64,000 bases of DNA from Lepas anatifera (GCA_034440635.1 JAOTON010001675.1:1-64000), one strand, 5' to 3'; shown: positions 1 through 11,887, counted from the first letter of the stretch. Program-made: numbers and translations. Notes: generated by a model from the letters alone, not told the origin.

Positions 1-44
1 TATATCTACGCAACACTCAATTCCCCGTACATACATTACTTTAT

Positions 45-287
45 CCCGCACCCCAGCGGGGTCCGGGCCACCATCGATGGCCCCCTGTAACTCCAAAAAA
101 TATGGGGGGTAGCGCAAATCCGCAAAGTGCATTAGAAAGCTCGTGCAAATTCAGTAACATTTTAATTCACATGTTAGAGCGCTCGGGTCAATGGTTTGAC
201 CTCCAGAGGTCAATGTAGGTCACGATAGGCTACCTCCACTAAAATATGCAATGCTTAAGAAAACTGGACATAGCTCTCATGCCATTA
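45..287 (+). mobile_element. Family-B TTAA element, left part
   Basis: This is the 5' portion of a non-autonomous repeat of about 1 kb (family B). It matches the starts of the copies at 44387 and 52922: a CCCGC...CCGGGGTC start, a CCATCGATGGCCCC palindrome, then text dense in AGGTCA and TGACCT. The flanking TTAA is mutated to TTAT at 41-44. It stops at 287, where element D is inserted; the other part resumes at 10260. No coding capacity is visible. Bases 1-40 hold nothing I recognise. Confidence 0.8.
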
Positions 288-430
288 GTAGGGTGGGGTG
301 TTAAATGGTAGGTGAAGGCCAAACGCCAAAATTGGGCTTAAAAACCCCTCAAACCTGATACTAGGAACAAAACAAACCATTCGCCGAGAATACTGGATAC
401 TTTTGATCAAAAAAGTCCAGCCACGGCAAC
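288..430 (+). repeat. Left terminal inverted repeat of element D
   Basis: About 140 bp matching the reverse complement of 10112-10254. Shared blocks are the GTAGGGTG terminus, TTAAATG/GTAAATG, ACCCC.CAAACCT, ATACTAGGAACAAAA and a GGGTACTTTT-like block near the inner end. The two ends are clearly diverged, which indicates an old insertion. Confidence 0.75.
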
Positions 431-719
431 ATTAATTTTTCATGAAAATCATTAAATTTTAACCGGCTCGTCCTACAGCTATATGAAATACTTTTATCAT
501 ACACTTGTTTTCATGACCAGACAAGCATTAAAGTGAAATTGGTCATTCATATTGTGAAAATTTGAAAGGCGTCGATCTCAGGCAGCTCTGTGGGGGGCAA
601 TGTGGGCATGGTTCCCCCAAATTCCGGAAATAAATATTTTGGTCATGTCCGTAAACAGTCGGCCGTCAAGACAAAAATAAGATACAAACTGAAAAAAACA
701 TGTCAATCCTGACATCGCT

Positions 720-2304
720 ATGCAGATGGACATGGGGATGGAGGTGCTGGCGGCCAGCAAGGGGTTGACTGCCAGGGAGGTCTACCAGATGGTAGACGTC
801 CACATGACGGACAGCACAGAGCACAAGGGGATTTCGCCATTGCTGGCAGAGCTGTATGACCTGGAAACCCCCGCCAGGCAGGTCTTCTGCAACAACCGCA
901 CCACTCTGGGCTTCTCCTCGGGGATGAATAAGGTCATGAGGAACGTGGGGGGATGAAGATGGAACAGGTGGTGAAGTCATTCATGGTCGACATCAACTAC
1001 GACACGAAGAACTCCAGTATCGCCGGCCAGGCACTTGACATGATGCTACGACTGGTTGCTCCTGAGTGCAGCCACAAACCATGTAACAGACATGGACAGC
1101 TCATGGTCTACCTCAAGCAAAGGGGTTGGAGCACCCGGCACCTCTTCGCCTACAAGGATGCAAGGTTTGGGCTGCTGTCCAGGGCAGCAGCCATCACCCT
1201 TTACAACTATGAGAATATCAGTAACTTCTTGGATGACTTCCCTGACATCAACAACCGCCTGGCTTGCCTTGTGAAGGAGGTCATGGTATGCCCTACTTGA
1301 AGCCAGGGCTTGTGGTCTTGGCCACCCACGACCTTCACTTGGTGGAGCCGTTCTACTCCAGGATCATCCAGCAGAGCACCACCCACCTCAGCCTGAAGTT
1401 GTTCTTCAAAGAGATGTATCAGAGCATTGAGAGGGTGGCGGACACAGACCTCTTCCTGTGCGACAAGCCAGAGCTGGCTGGTGTAAGTGAGGGGCTCTTC
1501 AATGCTGTGAAAGGAAGTTACTCTCAGGAGGTGGTGAAGGTGGTGGTGGAACATGCAAGGCTGTACAAGAAGGAGGTGGTGGCACTGGCAAACTTTACCA
1601 TGGTGGAGATGAGGCTGGTGCTAGCGAGGCAAAGGAGGGACTATGGTATCGATGAGGAGCAGTATCCCGCTCAGTACCCTGCGATGGAGCAAAGTGAGAA
1701 CATCGATGATACTGTGGTGACAAATATCGGCATGGAGAGGAGCTATGGCTTAGTGGACTACATACTAAAGCACCTGAAGCATCTGGAGGCTGTCAGTAGA
1801 TCGATCATTCTGAAAAAGACCCAGTCACTCATAGACAATAAGCCAGTGAACTTTAGAGGGTTAAAAGAGAAGTTAGAGAAGGTGAAGGGGTTAAGGCTGA
1901 AATGAAGTGAAGCCATGAAAGAGAAGCAGGCAAAGGGTTTTGATGAGAAGCAGGAAGTTGCAAAGCTAAAGGAAATCAAAAGACTGGACACGCTTGATTT
2001 CCTGAAGTCAGAAGGGGGACCCTTTACGGATGAGCGAGAGGTGGAGGAGTACCTCGCCAAGGAAGATGTGGGAGACAAACAGAGGATCAAGAGAATGAAG
2101 GTTGAACTGCAGCATGCCCGAGACTCCTCCATACTTCTCCCCATGACTGATCAAATATTTAGGATCCAAACCACAGTTCCTGAGAGTGGTAAAAGGAGAC
2201 AGAAGACACTCCGGGAATTCGGCGAGGCTCTGAAGTCTCTGCTGGGCCGGAGAAAGCACAGGTCCACCATCGAATACAACACCTTCCAGGTGACTCTAAA
2301 GTAG
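720..2304 (+). pseudogene. Broken gene of unknown family inside element D (candidate transposase)
   Basis: Four ORF segments read as one decayed protein of roughly 520 residues: 720-956, 953-1300, 1264-1905 and 1915-2304. There are two frame changes (about 953 and 1290) and an in-frame TGA at 1903-1905. The open segments overlap and together look like one globular, intron-free protein. Visible elements are a Cys/His pair near 1068-1090 (CSHKPCNRH), a hydrophobic helical stretch around 1290-1400, a segment at about 1730-1790 (GMERSYGLVDYILKHLK), and a strongly Lys/Glu-rich, probably coiled C-terminal third from about 1850. I cannot assign a family. Its place between the inverted ends of D suggests it is the element's own gene, perhaps its transposase, but I could not identify a DDE triad with confidence. 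It could instead be a host retrocopy captured in D. Confidence 0.55.
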
Positions 2305-3148
2305 ATGAGCGTAAGAACCAGGCGGATGGTGGGACAGCAGAGATGGTCACTTTATGTCCTCAGACGTCATAAAATGTTGTGGTGCTTAATTCCAAATACA
2401 AGTACAGCCTTGAATTTTCACTCATAGCGCACTCACAATTCCTTGCATTTTCACTCATAGCGTAGGCAATTTTTTTTACCCGAGTATTGGTATATCTTTT
2501 CGCGCCCGTTAGGCCATTGTTTTTGCGCCACTTTTTGTTGTCTCTGCGCCAATTTTCTTCCGTTGCTCTTGGCGGCTGCCATTTAAAGGAAAAGGCCCCT
2601 CTTCGTGAAGAAAAGCTAGTATTTCTTCCCCATTGCCGCCTTAGGAAGCCGTTGGAAAACCACTTATCCGGAGGTTTCCCGTCACGGCATCTTGATCTGG
2701 CTGACCTTGGCCGTGGCCCTGTGTGAGTGGCCTTCGGCTGCAGCTGCCGTCTCTTTCGCACCGGCTGGCAGAGAGGTTCGGGTGTCTGTGCTGCGCTGCG
2801 CTGCGTTCCTAGGTCTGTAACTTAGGATATCGAATTGTGTTCTATGCTTTTATGCCCAAAATCGAAATTGGTTTCATTACTTTTTGGCTCTGAGTAGGTA
2901 GGTGTTAACACTGTATGTTGGTGGAGCAAGTCCAAACTGTAGTTATAGTTATAGTAATTTAGTTGATAATAGACACAGATTGTGATAGGTAGGATTAGCC
3001 AAATGTGTATGGTTAGGTAGGATTAAACTCCTAGGCTGTTGAGTTGCTAGCAATGAGTAGGTGATAGGTTTCATGGACTAGCTAAATTAATTACCTATCA
3101 GATTCTCACTTAGATAAATAACATTTTTTTCTGGGAGGTCGGCCCTGA

Positions 3149-4228
3149 TTGATTCTAGTTATCCACATCTGTGCCAGGGAATCAAACAGAGTAAAAATGA
3201 AGCCATCACTGAAATTCCTGGAATCTTCCATAGAAAAACTTAGGGATGAGATGGATAGCCTGAAGAGCGAAAATGATGGAATGCGACAGGAGCTCAAGGA
3301 GCTGCGTTCTGAGCTAGTTCAGCTCCAGTTTGTAGCTTCTGAAAACTCTGAGCGTCGTGAGGCTGTTGAAACAGACTTGGTGACCATAAACCAAAAGACC
3401 TCATCCCTGGTTCAAGAACAGGCCAAGCTGGCTGCTGGGATTGAGGAGCAAGCTCAGTATAGTAGAAAGTCTACTCTGCTTCTGTCTGGGAGAGTGATCC
3501 CTAGCTTTCAGATAGGTGAAAACACACGGGCCCTAGCAGTTGATCTGATCAGGAGGTACCTAGGCATACATGTTCAACCAGGTGGCATCACAGCATGCCA
3601 TCGCCTTCGTAACAAGAAGGTCATACTTGTGCGCTTTGCGTACTTGGATGAACGCATGCATGTGTATAGGCAACGCACCAGGCCAGCACAGCATGGCCTG
3701 ATGGTACATGAAAGTCTCACGTCTGAGCGACTTGCAGTGGTGAAAGCCCTGCAAGAACTGAATACCCCCAGGGACAAGGCACCCTTCTCATCCTATTACA
3801 CAAACTCAGGTAGGATCTTTGTAAAGGTATCTGCCACCTCAAAGCCAGTGGAACTATTTGTTGGGACTACCAAGCAGGAGATCCTTGAGATCTGCAGACA
3901 GTCGAGGCAGGCACACTCTAGCAGTGATTCTGGTGTAACCATACCATCCTCAGAGGGAGCCAAGAGTGCTGTTGGAGACCGGGTTTCAGGGGTTGGTGTT
4001 TCTAGATTAGTCAAGGGAGCAAATACTGGTGTGTCCTTGCCCCAAAAGGGTGATAGACAAAAACCTAATGGGTCTGTGCAGCCAAGAGCAACTAAGGCTT
4101 CCTCTTCTAGCATGAGTACCTGGGGGAACATGGCCATAACCAATCCCAGGGCTTGGCCTCCCACTCTGATGCTGTCCCATTGCAGGCCACTCACTTGGGC
4201 ACAGCTGAGCCTGTGGCCCCTGTGGTGA
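3149..4228 (+). CDS. Non-LTR retrotransposon ORF1 protein (RNA-binding, coiled coil)
   Basis: This ORF probably encodes the nucleic-acid-binding ORF1 protein that packages retrotransposon RNA. The open frame starts at 3149, but the likelier start is the ATG at 3197 (MKPSLKFLESS). Residues about 22-90 form a heptad-rich coiled coil (LRDEMDSLKSENDGMRQELK). A middle domain at residues about 125-175 ends in KVILVRFAYLDE, resembling the RRM region of L1-type ORF1. It is followed by a basic segment with LTSERLAVVKALQEL, the position of the C-terminal domain in that family. The tail is Ser/Pro/Gly-rich. The frame ends at 4228, while an overlapping +1 frame at 4153-4491 stays open with the same low-complexity composition, so a late frameshift is likely. 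Confidence 0.72.
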   Translation: MILVIHICARESNRVKMKPSLKFLESSIEKLRDEMDSLKSENDGMRQELKELRSELVQLQFVASENSERREAVETDLVTINQKTSSLVQEQAKLAAGIEEQAQYSRKSTLLLSGRVIPSFQIGENTRALAVDLIRRYLGIHVQPGGITACHRLRNKKVILVRFAYLDERMHVYRQRTRPAQHGLMVHESLTSERLAVVKALQELNTPRDKAPFSSYYTNSGRIFVKVSATSKPVELFVGTTKQEILEICRQSRQAHSSSDSGVTIPSSEGAKSAVGDRVSGVGVSRLVKGANTGVSLPQKGDRQKPNGSVQPRATKASSSSMSTWGNMAITNPRAWPPTLMLSHCRPLTWAQLSLWPLW

Positions 4229-4826
4229 ACGTGACCGATGGTGGGGGTGGGGAGACTGGTGGTCTCTCCAACATTGGCCCAGATGTATCCTGTGATGTTG
4301 AGCCTGACACAGATCAGGGGGATAGTGCCACCCCGGGCTTGGACAGAAATGAATCCCCGGGAGCAGACCCTCAATCTAGGTATCCATCCACATCTACTCT
4401 TGGGGCTGCCACTCCAGCTCAACCTGGCGCCACACTTGTGAGCGCAGGGCCACCTCCACTTCACATGCCTCCCCTAGCATCAGGGCGATAGAACCCAAAA
4501 TTGGACGGCCAGAGTCTCCGCTGACCACAACAGGCACCACTGATGCTGTTTAGCCTTTTGGTGCTGCCTCGTAATGTCTTGTGCTTCTCAGGGACAAGTA
4601 ATCTTACTTCATTTATGCATAGGTAATTTACTGTAGCTGGTCCAAGCTTTAGCTGGTTCACGGTACCCAACTCCTTGTTTTTTTCTGGTCTTGTGTTGTT
4701 TTTTTCTTGGCCACCCCCTTACCACCCAGGTCTACAGGCCTGAGTTTAAGTGTGTTTGTCTTGTTTGTGAGTTTGTTTGTGAGTAAGTCTGCCTTAGTGT
4801 AAAAGTTTGCTTTAATTAAACTCAAG

Positions 4827-7762
4827 TTGGCTACTTGTCCTGACAAACACCAAAATAGAGAAACCCCATCTGAATTACAACCAATTAGATTTCTGCCAGA
4901 TTTCTCTAACCATAATAATGAAAACAATATTGGGCTACCTAACTATGTACAGATTCTGGAGGCATGTGATTATCAAACTGTAAAACAATATAATGAAGCC
5001 TGTCTGAGCAACACTTTCCCAATTATTCATGTTAATATAAGGTCCCTTCCCAAAAATTTTGATTCCCTTCAAGCCTTCATATCCCAACTAAGGCAACAAC
5101 CATTAATTCTTCTTGTCACTGAGCTTTGGCTAAGTCCCGAACAAATAGGCTCGTATCAACTCTCAGACTTCGACCTTGAAATTTCGTCACCTGTAGCATG
5201 TAAAGGAAAGGGTGCAGGAATTTTTATACATAAGAATATCACCTACAGCAGGAGGTATGAGCTTGAGTCCAAATCCCTTCAGCAACAGTCTGTTTTTCTA
5301 GAAATTCAAAATGTTCTACCATTTCATTTTGTTATAGGCTCTCTCTATAGATCCCCTTCGTTTCCTTCCGGAATATTCTTTGATTACCTTGAGTCAACAG
5401 TAGATAAACTATCTAGTGAAGAAAAAGTCTGCATCTTAGGAGGCGACTTCAATTTCGATCTGCTTAAATGTAACAATGTAGAACCAACTGCTTACTTCCT
5501 ACACGCATTGGCTGCCCATGGGCTTCACCCATGCATCTCAGTACCTACCCGTATATGTCCTGATTCTCAAACTCTCATTGATAACTTCTTTTGCAATGAT
5601 ATTTCTATTATAAGATCGTCTTCCGTACTAATTGCAGATGTAAGTGATCATCTTCCGATAACCCTTGAGTTGTTTTCATCATTCAACGCTTCACGGCCCG
5701 ACCAAAAATCTACAGTCTGTTTCGATTTCAGAAAATTGGATGTCCTTAAAGAAAAATTACTCCACAGACTTGGTTATTACCTCACAATTAATGATCCCAT
5801 TTTGGCTGCGAATCTTCTCCAAACAACCCTCTCAGAGGAAATAAAAAAACACTCAATTCGCAAAAATACTGTAAAACGGTACCCATTAGACCATGGATTT
5901 CGTATGGCCTCCTAAAGTGCATAAATAAGAAGGAAGACCTCTACCAAAAATTCATAGCATCTAAACGTAAATCCGACGAAGCAGTTTATAAGAGATATAA
6001 AAATGTCCTCACAAGCGTTATTCGTAATTCTAAGAAACATTATTATCAAAGAAAGCTGCAGGAAGAGAAATCTGACCCCAAAAAACTTTGGCACACTCTG
6101 CTTAACTTGACCCGCAAAAATAAGACTAGAAATGACCTTCCTGAAATCTTCAAATTGGACAATGAAGCTGTGAATAACCCCCTAGACATCGCAAACAACT
6201 TCAATAATTTTTTTCTACCATAGGAACTCGCCTTGATAACGCTCTTCCTCCGTCCACCTTGGATCCTCTAACTTACCTAGACAATGTAAATTACCCACAG
6301 TTTGACTTCCACCCAGTAAATTATCAAACCGTTCAACAAATTATCTTCTCCCTTGGGAAGAAAGGAGCGGGCTACGACGGAGTCAGTTCCAAAATTTTGC
6401 AACTTCTTTGCCCCTCAATATTGCCACACCTAACCCACCTATTCAATCTTTGCTTAACCCAAGGAGTCTTCCCAGATGAACTGAAAATTGCTCTTGTTGT
6501 TCCCATTCATAAAGCCGGTGATAGGTCAACTTTTAATAACTATCGACCAATATCAATTCTCCCTGTAATTTCAAAAGTACTAGAGAAAATTGTACACAAT
6601 CAAATTACCGAATTTCTAACTGAAACCAATTCAATATTTGCAAATCAGTTTGGCTTCCAAAAAAACAAAAGCACATTCATGCCTATCGCCCTACTTTACG
6701 ATGACATCACTTCCGCCATGGTCTCCAAAAAAACATCAGCAGCCATTTATTTAGATTTCAGCAAGGCTTTCGATACTGTTAACCACGAAATTTTGCTTTC
6801 TAAATTAAGTCACTATGGCATGCGAGGAACATCTCTAAATTTCTTTCGAACTTACCTTGAAAATCGCACCCAGTTTGTCAAATGTAACGGAATATTATCA
6901 AGTACCCCAAACAACTCCCAATGGGAGTACCCCAGGGCAGCGTTCTGGGCCCGCTCCTTTTTTTGCTGTATGTAAATGATATGCATAAGAGTTCTGTCGC
7001 CCCTAAATTCTATCTTTTGCTGACGATACGGCCCTCCTCTTTACCGCACAAAATGAAACCATTCTCGAATCAGTCATTAATAGTAGCCTTACTGAGATTA
7101 ATACGTGGCTATGTTGCAACCGGCTTTCGCTTAATGTCCAAAAATCGAACTATCAATTATTTTCATCCATCCCCAAACCTAATCTGGCCCTAGCCGTAGG
7201 TGGCGCCAACCTCCAGCGTAAATTTTCCACGAAGTATCTCGGAATTACTATAAGCGAGGATTTAAGATGGACGGATCACATAAAAAATGTTGAGAATACA
7301 ATCTCCCGAAACATAGGACTCATTAGAAGATCACAGCATATTTTCGACTCAAGTCATATCCTCCTGCTGTACAACTCTCTCATCTTGCCCTTCATCCGAT
7401 ATTGTCTCCCCATTTATGGTAGTACGTTCGAATATAAGCTAGAAAAGTTAAATCTACTGCAGAAAAGAATAATCCGAATAATTGATAAAACCGACCGCCT
7501 GGCCCATACTAGTCCCCTCTTTAAAAAATATAACATACTGAAGTTAAAAGACCTAGTAGAAGTCTCCCAATTAGAAATTCTTCATAAACTCGTTCAGAAT
7601 TCACTCCCTACTGCCCTGTCAGAGCGACTAACTTGGACCCAAACTGATCAAATAAGACGCAGCGCCAGACACGCCCAGCATTTTGAAGTCCCGTTCGCAC
7701 AAACGATGTACCGGAAGTTCTCTTTTTCGTTTCAGCCCCAAGGACATGGAATAAAATTATAG
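4827..7762 (+). pseudogene. Non-LTR retrotransposon ORF2: endonuclease and reverse transcriptase, frameshifted
   Basis: This ORF would nick target DNA and prime reverse transcription from it. The endonuclease-exonuclease-phosphatase domain is open at 4827-5915: VNIRSLPKNFDS, VTELW, GGDFNFDL and SDHLPITLE carry the expected Asn, Glu, Asp and His positions. The reverse transcriptase follows at 6259-6975 (NYRPISILPVISKVLEKI, FGFQKNKST, YLDFSKAFDTVNHEILL) and in the next frame at 6921 (GVPQGSVLGPLLFLLYVND). The FADD catalytic box is at about 7016-7027 but sits one base out of frame with the preceding ORF. The C-terminal connection (LFKKYNILKLKDLVEVSQ) is at 7385-7762. At least four frame breaks make it inactive. 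Copy 2 at 41031-46140 is the same family. Confidence 0.85.
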
Positions 7763-8155
7763 CTCGTAAAATCAGAAATTTGGCGGATATCCCACGTAGC
7801 AAGCAATTCTTTAAAATTGTACTAAAAAAACTGTACGTAGATAACTATTAAAATTATGAACAGATTAAGTGAAAACAGCAACTATCTCCAGCTTTTCTAT
7901 GTCACTATTTGTACCTTACCATGTAAAGTCTTCTAACTATATGTAGATATTCAGAATACAAATCTAGCGGCTTAAGATGTATAACTAAAGGCATATGTAG
8001 GTGTTGACACAGGCCGACCTCCGGCACCACTCTTGCCCCTTCCTATCTCCACCAAGTAAACGCTAAGTCAACTAACTCTCAAGGTCTCTACTAACATGCA
8101 AACTCACCAACAAACCCTACCCTCCCCTCCCCTCTAAGCACACCCCATATCCACA

Positions 8156-8580
8156 GGAGAGGCAGACGGGCGGCGTGCTGGGGGCGTGTAGCTGGTACCG
8201 TTCTCCCGGCTGCTGGAGTGCTAACGCTGTGGTGCCACCACTCCGCGTCAACTCAGCATAGGGCGACCGCTGGCACCCGGCACCAGGGTGCTGGCGAATT
8301 TCGGGGCGGGGAGAGGAAGTCGAATCGGCGAGGACATCGGCCGAGGACTGCTCCCGAAGCTGACCGACCAGGAGAGGCAGACATGCGGCGTACTGGGATC
8401 GTGAGCTGGTGCCGTTCTCCTGGCTACTGGAGCTCTGACACTGAGGTGTCACCACGCTGCATCAGCTCATCATGGGGCGACCGCTGCCATCCGACATCGG
8501 GGCGCTGGCGAATGTCGAGGCGGGGAGAGGAAGTCAAGGAAGCGGAGACATCGGCCGTGGACCGCCCCAGAAGCTGACTA
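8156..8580. repeat. Two-copy tandem duplication, 215-bp unit
   Basis: Bases 8156-8370 and 8371-8580 are diverged direct copies, both starting GGAGAGGCAGAC and sharing GGGCGACCGCTG, GGGGCGGGGAGAGGAAGTC-type blocks and GACATCGGCCG. GC-rich, no supported ORF. It lies within element D, downstream of the retrotransposon. Confidence 0.75.
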
Positions 8581-10111
8581 AGTACCTAAATACTACTAAA
8601 GGAATGTAATCACACAGACCCACAACCTGGCGAACGCTGATGTTATTTTGCACAACCTTAATGCACCTATCTGCCCTCGTTCCCGACGATTATGCGATCA
8701 TTTTCGTGGTAATGTGCTTCCTGTGATGGGGACCGCCTGTAATGTCGAACAATCTGATGCCTGCTCGCCATGTGAAAGGTGGCAGCACTTGTGCCGTGGC
8801 CGGATTAGGGGGTGGCAGCACTTGTCGCTTTGGCCGGTCAGGGAGGTGGTGGCACCAGCCATGGTGGGCGGTTGTGGGGCGTGGTGGCAGGGGTGACATT
8901 TCTCTGAGGCTGTCAGACGCAGCTATGTCAATATCCACCGGGTTGTTTTTTATATATCTCTTGAGTCGCCTCCACACTAGCCTGCTTGCTGGAATACTGC
9001 CGCATTTGTCTAATTCACCATTGATCTATTACCATTTAACATGATTGAATAGCCCTCAAGCCGTGTGTGTATCTCGGTGACCATCACCCTGCGGAATGGA
9101 ACCGCGCTACCTGCTGATCAATATGGTTGCTGGATCGATGTCGTGTGCCCCAATATTGGCCCCTGCGAAGAGCTATTATTGTCACCAGCCTCCATGATGA
9201 CCCACTGGCTGCTTTGTTATGATTACTGAGGCTCCCCCATATCAGGCCGTATGCCCCGACATTGAAGTGCGTTTTGGCCGGGAGCGACTGTGGCTACATG
9301 TTCAGACTCTCTAGCGGGCGGGAGTTCGGGAGAGGCACTGAGGTCTTTTTCTTCTCGTTACGGACTGTGCCCTGATTCAACCGCGTGATAATGCATATAA
9401 TTGTTATTGTTAATTGTTAACACTATGAGTGCCTCATGCCTGCCTCCTTTCGCCGGCCCTTCCTTTCTCCGCTGCTGACCGCTTCGCCGCTCCCCGAACC
9501 CCGCCCCCCATTCGTTCTACACCTCTCGACCGGGCGCGCGCCGGCCGATGTCTCGGTGGCATCCACCACGACTCTGCTCGGCATTACTCGGAAACACGCA
9601 CAAGAGGTCTGCGACTACGGCAGGGCACATAATTCACTCGCACAACACTACTGTTTTTATTTTATTTTATTTTTTTTTGCATTCTTTCACTTCACTTTTT
9701 TTACGTTATTTTATTTTATTTACTCCCTGCCCCTGGGATATATCTGGATGCGGCGGTCCCGCACAGTTCCTGCTAAATCCCTTCCTCGGGCTGGCGGTGA
9801 AATGCACGTATTCCTGCCGCCTGCACGATGTCATGACTCCTGATGACCTGCCATTGTCACCCTCAGCAGCTGGTCGGGAGATGAATGAGGTCGGGTGATG
9901 ATAATCATGGTACTAAATCGCTCTTTACCTCCGTAACGTCTACGACGAAAGTGTTCCCTTTTTTGGCTTTTTAATGCCCCCCTTTGTGTGCGTGTTGCGG
10001 TTGCGCACGTATATATGTGCCTGTTTGTTGTTGTTGTAATAAACGTAAACGTATGGTTCCAAGTACAGGACTTTGACAAGTGTCGGCTCGGCTGAGTATA
10101 GGCTATAATCA
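8581..10111. other. Unassigned right part of element D
   Basis: No gene or known repeat recognised. There is a short GGTGGCAGCACTTGT duplication at 8778-8825, and a T-rich low-complexity tract with TTTTATTTTA runs at about 9650-9725. The ORFs here are short and composition-driven. Confidence 0.5.
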
Positions 10112-10254
10112 GTAAATTGCGGAAAAAGTAAGGTAAAAGTACCCAAGTAAAAGTACCCAATATTTTCGACGAATTTTTTCTTTTTGTTCCTAGTATTAGG
10201 TTTGGGGGGTTTTCTAGCTCAATTTTGACTTTGGCATTTACCACCGCACCCTAC
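10112..10254 (-). repeat. Right terminal inverted repeat of element D
   Basis: Reverse-complement partner of 288-430, ending CCGCACCCTAC next to the repeated CATTA at 10255-10259. Confidence 0.75.
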
Positions 10255-10259
10255 CATTA

Positions 10260-10990
10260 GAGCTGTTGAGGTTTGGTGAAGTACATTTGATAGTAAAATG
10301 CCACACCTTTTTCCGCTACCTGAAATATGATGACCTCCCGCCAGTGGTTTGACCTCCAGAGGTCTCCTCTTGACCTAACATCACCTGAGGTCACGAAAGG
10401 TCAGAAAGTGACCTTGCTGTATATCAAATGGAACCCAGTGATGAGACATATACGATGACGTTCGATTCAGCGCTCTAGCTTAATTTGGTCAAAAGTTATC
10501 GTAAAATACTGTTTTTGACCCCTGGTGACCTTTGATGACCTTAGAGAGCTTAAAGGGCAAATATTGTCCCTGAGATCCGTGAAAGGGTATCCAAGAAGGC
10601 GTTTCTGAGCAGTCTGAGCATTTGCAATCATTTTTGTGGATTTTAGATCATAAGACAGTTTTTCCCTATGCTTTTCAATGGGAGAGGTCACCTCGTGACC
10701 TGATCTCAGGTCACCAAATCGAAAAATCCTGGATATACATTTTATAGGCCCTAGAAGGGTCACAGGGTGTAGGAAGTTTCAAATCCATCGGATCGTAAAT
10801 GTAGTTCTTATAGAGCCTAAAAAGTGAAGTGACCTCGGTTGACCTCGCCTGGTGACCTGACCTTGCGTGACCTTGCGTGGTAAAAATTTCAGGCATGGTG
10901 GGAAATTATGGGTTGAGAGGTAGAGCCCTGAACGGTGATGCTGCGCTTCTTCGTTTTTCTGTTATTCCGAAAAAAACCTTACGGGGGCAT
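10260..10990 (+). mobile_element. Family-B TTAA element, right part (3' end truncated)
   Basis: Continues the family-B copy interrupted at 287. It matches 44650-45375: the GTGACCT/GAGGTCA cluster at 10370-10415, GTGAAAGGGTATCC, TTTTCAATGGGAGAGGTC and the ending CCGAAAAAAACCTTACGGGGG. The last ~35 bp, including the terminal TTAA, are missing. With 45-287 it adds up to about 975 bp, close to the full family length. Confidence 0.8.
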
Positions 10991-11038
10991 TCCACGACAA
11001 ATCGACCAAGCTATGGGCTGAAATTACACCCTCGTATC

Positions 11039-11887
11039 TTAACACGCGCATTGACGGGGGTCTGAGCCACCTTCGCATTGACGGGGGGCGGGTACCCGCC
11101 CCTAACATCTCGAGAACCACGGTAGGTAGCGAAAAACGGTAAACGGCGTTGGGCTGTCCATCCACTTCTCCATCGAAAACATTTGAACCATTTTTTTGTC
11201 ACGTCACATTTAAGGTCACGAGAGGTCAAAACATGCCCGTCATAGGGATAACATGTAAATTCAGTTTTTCGGCCATCAAATCTGAACAAGTAAAGATAGA
11301 GCAAAACGACTTGAACTATATGAATCCTCTTAGCAAGCCGAATCGAATGATATATAAGTTGACCTTGCTAGGTCAAATCAAGGATTTGACCTGACCTGAG
11401 ATCAGGTCAGGGTCAAATTATATAAAATGCATATCATTAGAACCGCAAAGCCCAGGCGAGTCTAATGCAGCTAAAATAAATGCTCTATCACCATCCGTTA
11501 CTGAGTTATTCCGTAAAAACCATTTTTTCCCATGTATTTCCAATGGAGAGGTCATGCCTCGTACCTGACCTTAGGTCATCGATATCAAAAATACCGGAAC
11601 ATATTTTAGAGAACTCGGTGGGGCCATTATGTGATATGAGTTTCAATCGGATAAGTTCACCCTGCTCCGACTTATGCTATCTTAAACTTTTTTTAGGTCA
11701 GGTCACTTGACCTGTAATGGTGACCTGACCTGAGATGACCTAACCTTAAAATTTTTCACAGAAGTTGTAAAAATGATGAGGGAAAAGGTATACCAAGTAC
11801 GGCGGCGCTACGCGCCGCCGTTTTTCTGCTATCTCCGAAAAACCCGAGGGGGGCGGGTACCCGCCCCCCCGTCAATGCGCGTGTTAA
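11039..11887 (+). mobile_element. Family-A TTAA element A1
   Basis: A complete non-autonomous element of 841 bp between TTAA at 11039-11042 and TTAA at 11884-11887. Ends are inverted: CACGCGCATTGACGGGG on the left and CCCGTCAATGCGCGTG on the right. The interior is noncoding and dense in AGGTCA/TGACCT. Near the 3' end (11803-11828) lies a GC palindrome followed by TTTTT. It is nearly identical to A3 (42158-42997) by eye. The TTAA duplication fits piggyBac-like or Kolobok-like mobilisation; no transposase is present to decide. Confidence 0.88.

Larger units (their letters stand above)
3100..8095 (+). mobile_element. Jockey/CR1-group non-LTR retrotransposon, copy 1 (ORF1 + ORF2)
   Basis: A near full-length two-ORF non-LTR element: ORF1 (3149-4228), then ORF2 with endonuclease and reverse transcriptase (4827-7762), then a 3' UTR that still matches copy 2 (46150-46500) up to about 8095. 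The 5' limit is not defined; sequence from about 2360 could be its 5' UTR. No RNase H domain is seen. It sits in element D, downstream of the unknown gene. Confidence 0.8.
288..10254 (+). mobile_element. Element D: ~10-kb element with ~140-bp inverted ends, inserted in family B
   Basis: The ends are inverted copies: GTAGGGTGGGGTG at 288 against the reverse complement of CCGCACCCTAC ending at 10254. Similarity continues for about 140 bp, including CCTNATACTAGGAACAAAA. CATTA is repeated at 283-287 and 10255-10259. Intact family-B copies read CCATTAGAG without interruption at this point, so the insertion boundary is clear. The duplication is read as 5 bp; 7 bp (CCATTAG) is the alternative if the termini start one base later. 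D holds a broken unknown gene (720-2304) and a non-LTR retrotransposon that presumably landed later. No DNA polymerase B, integrase or ATPase typical of Polintons is visible. The superfamily is unknown. Bases 431-719 and 2305-3100 contain nothing recognisable, though the latter may hold the 5' UTR of the retrotransposon. Confidence 0.72.

Noticed and set aside
288..10254. Element D as a Polinton/Maverick
   Set aside because: Length and long ends fit loosely, but no DNA polymerase B, integrase, protease, ATPase or capsid gene is present and the duplication is not 6 bp.
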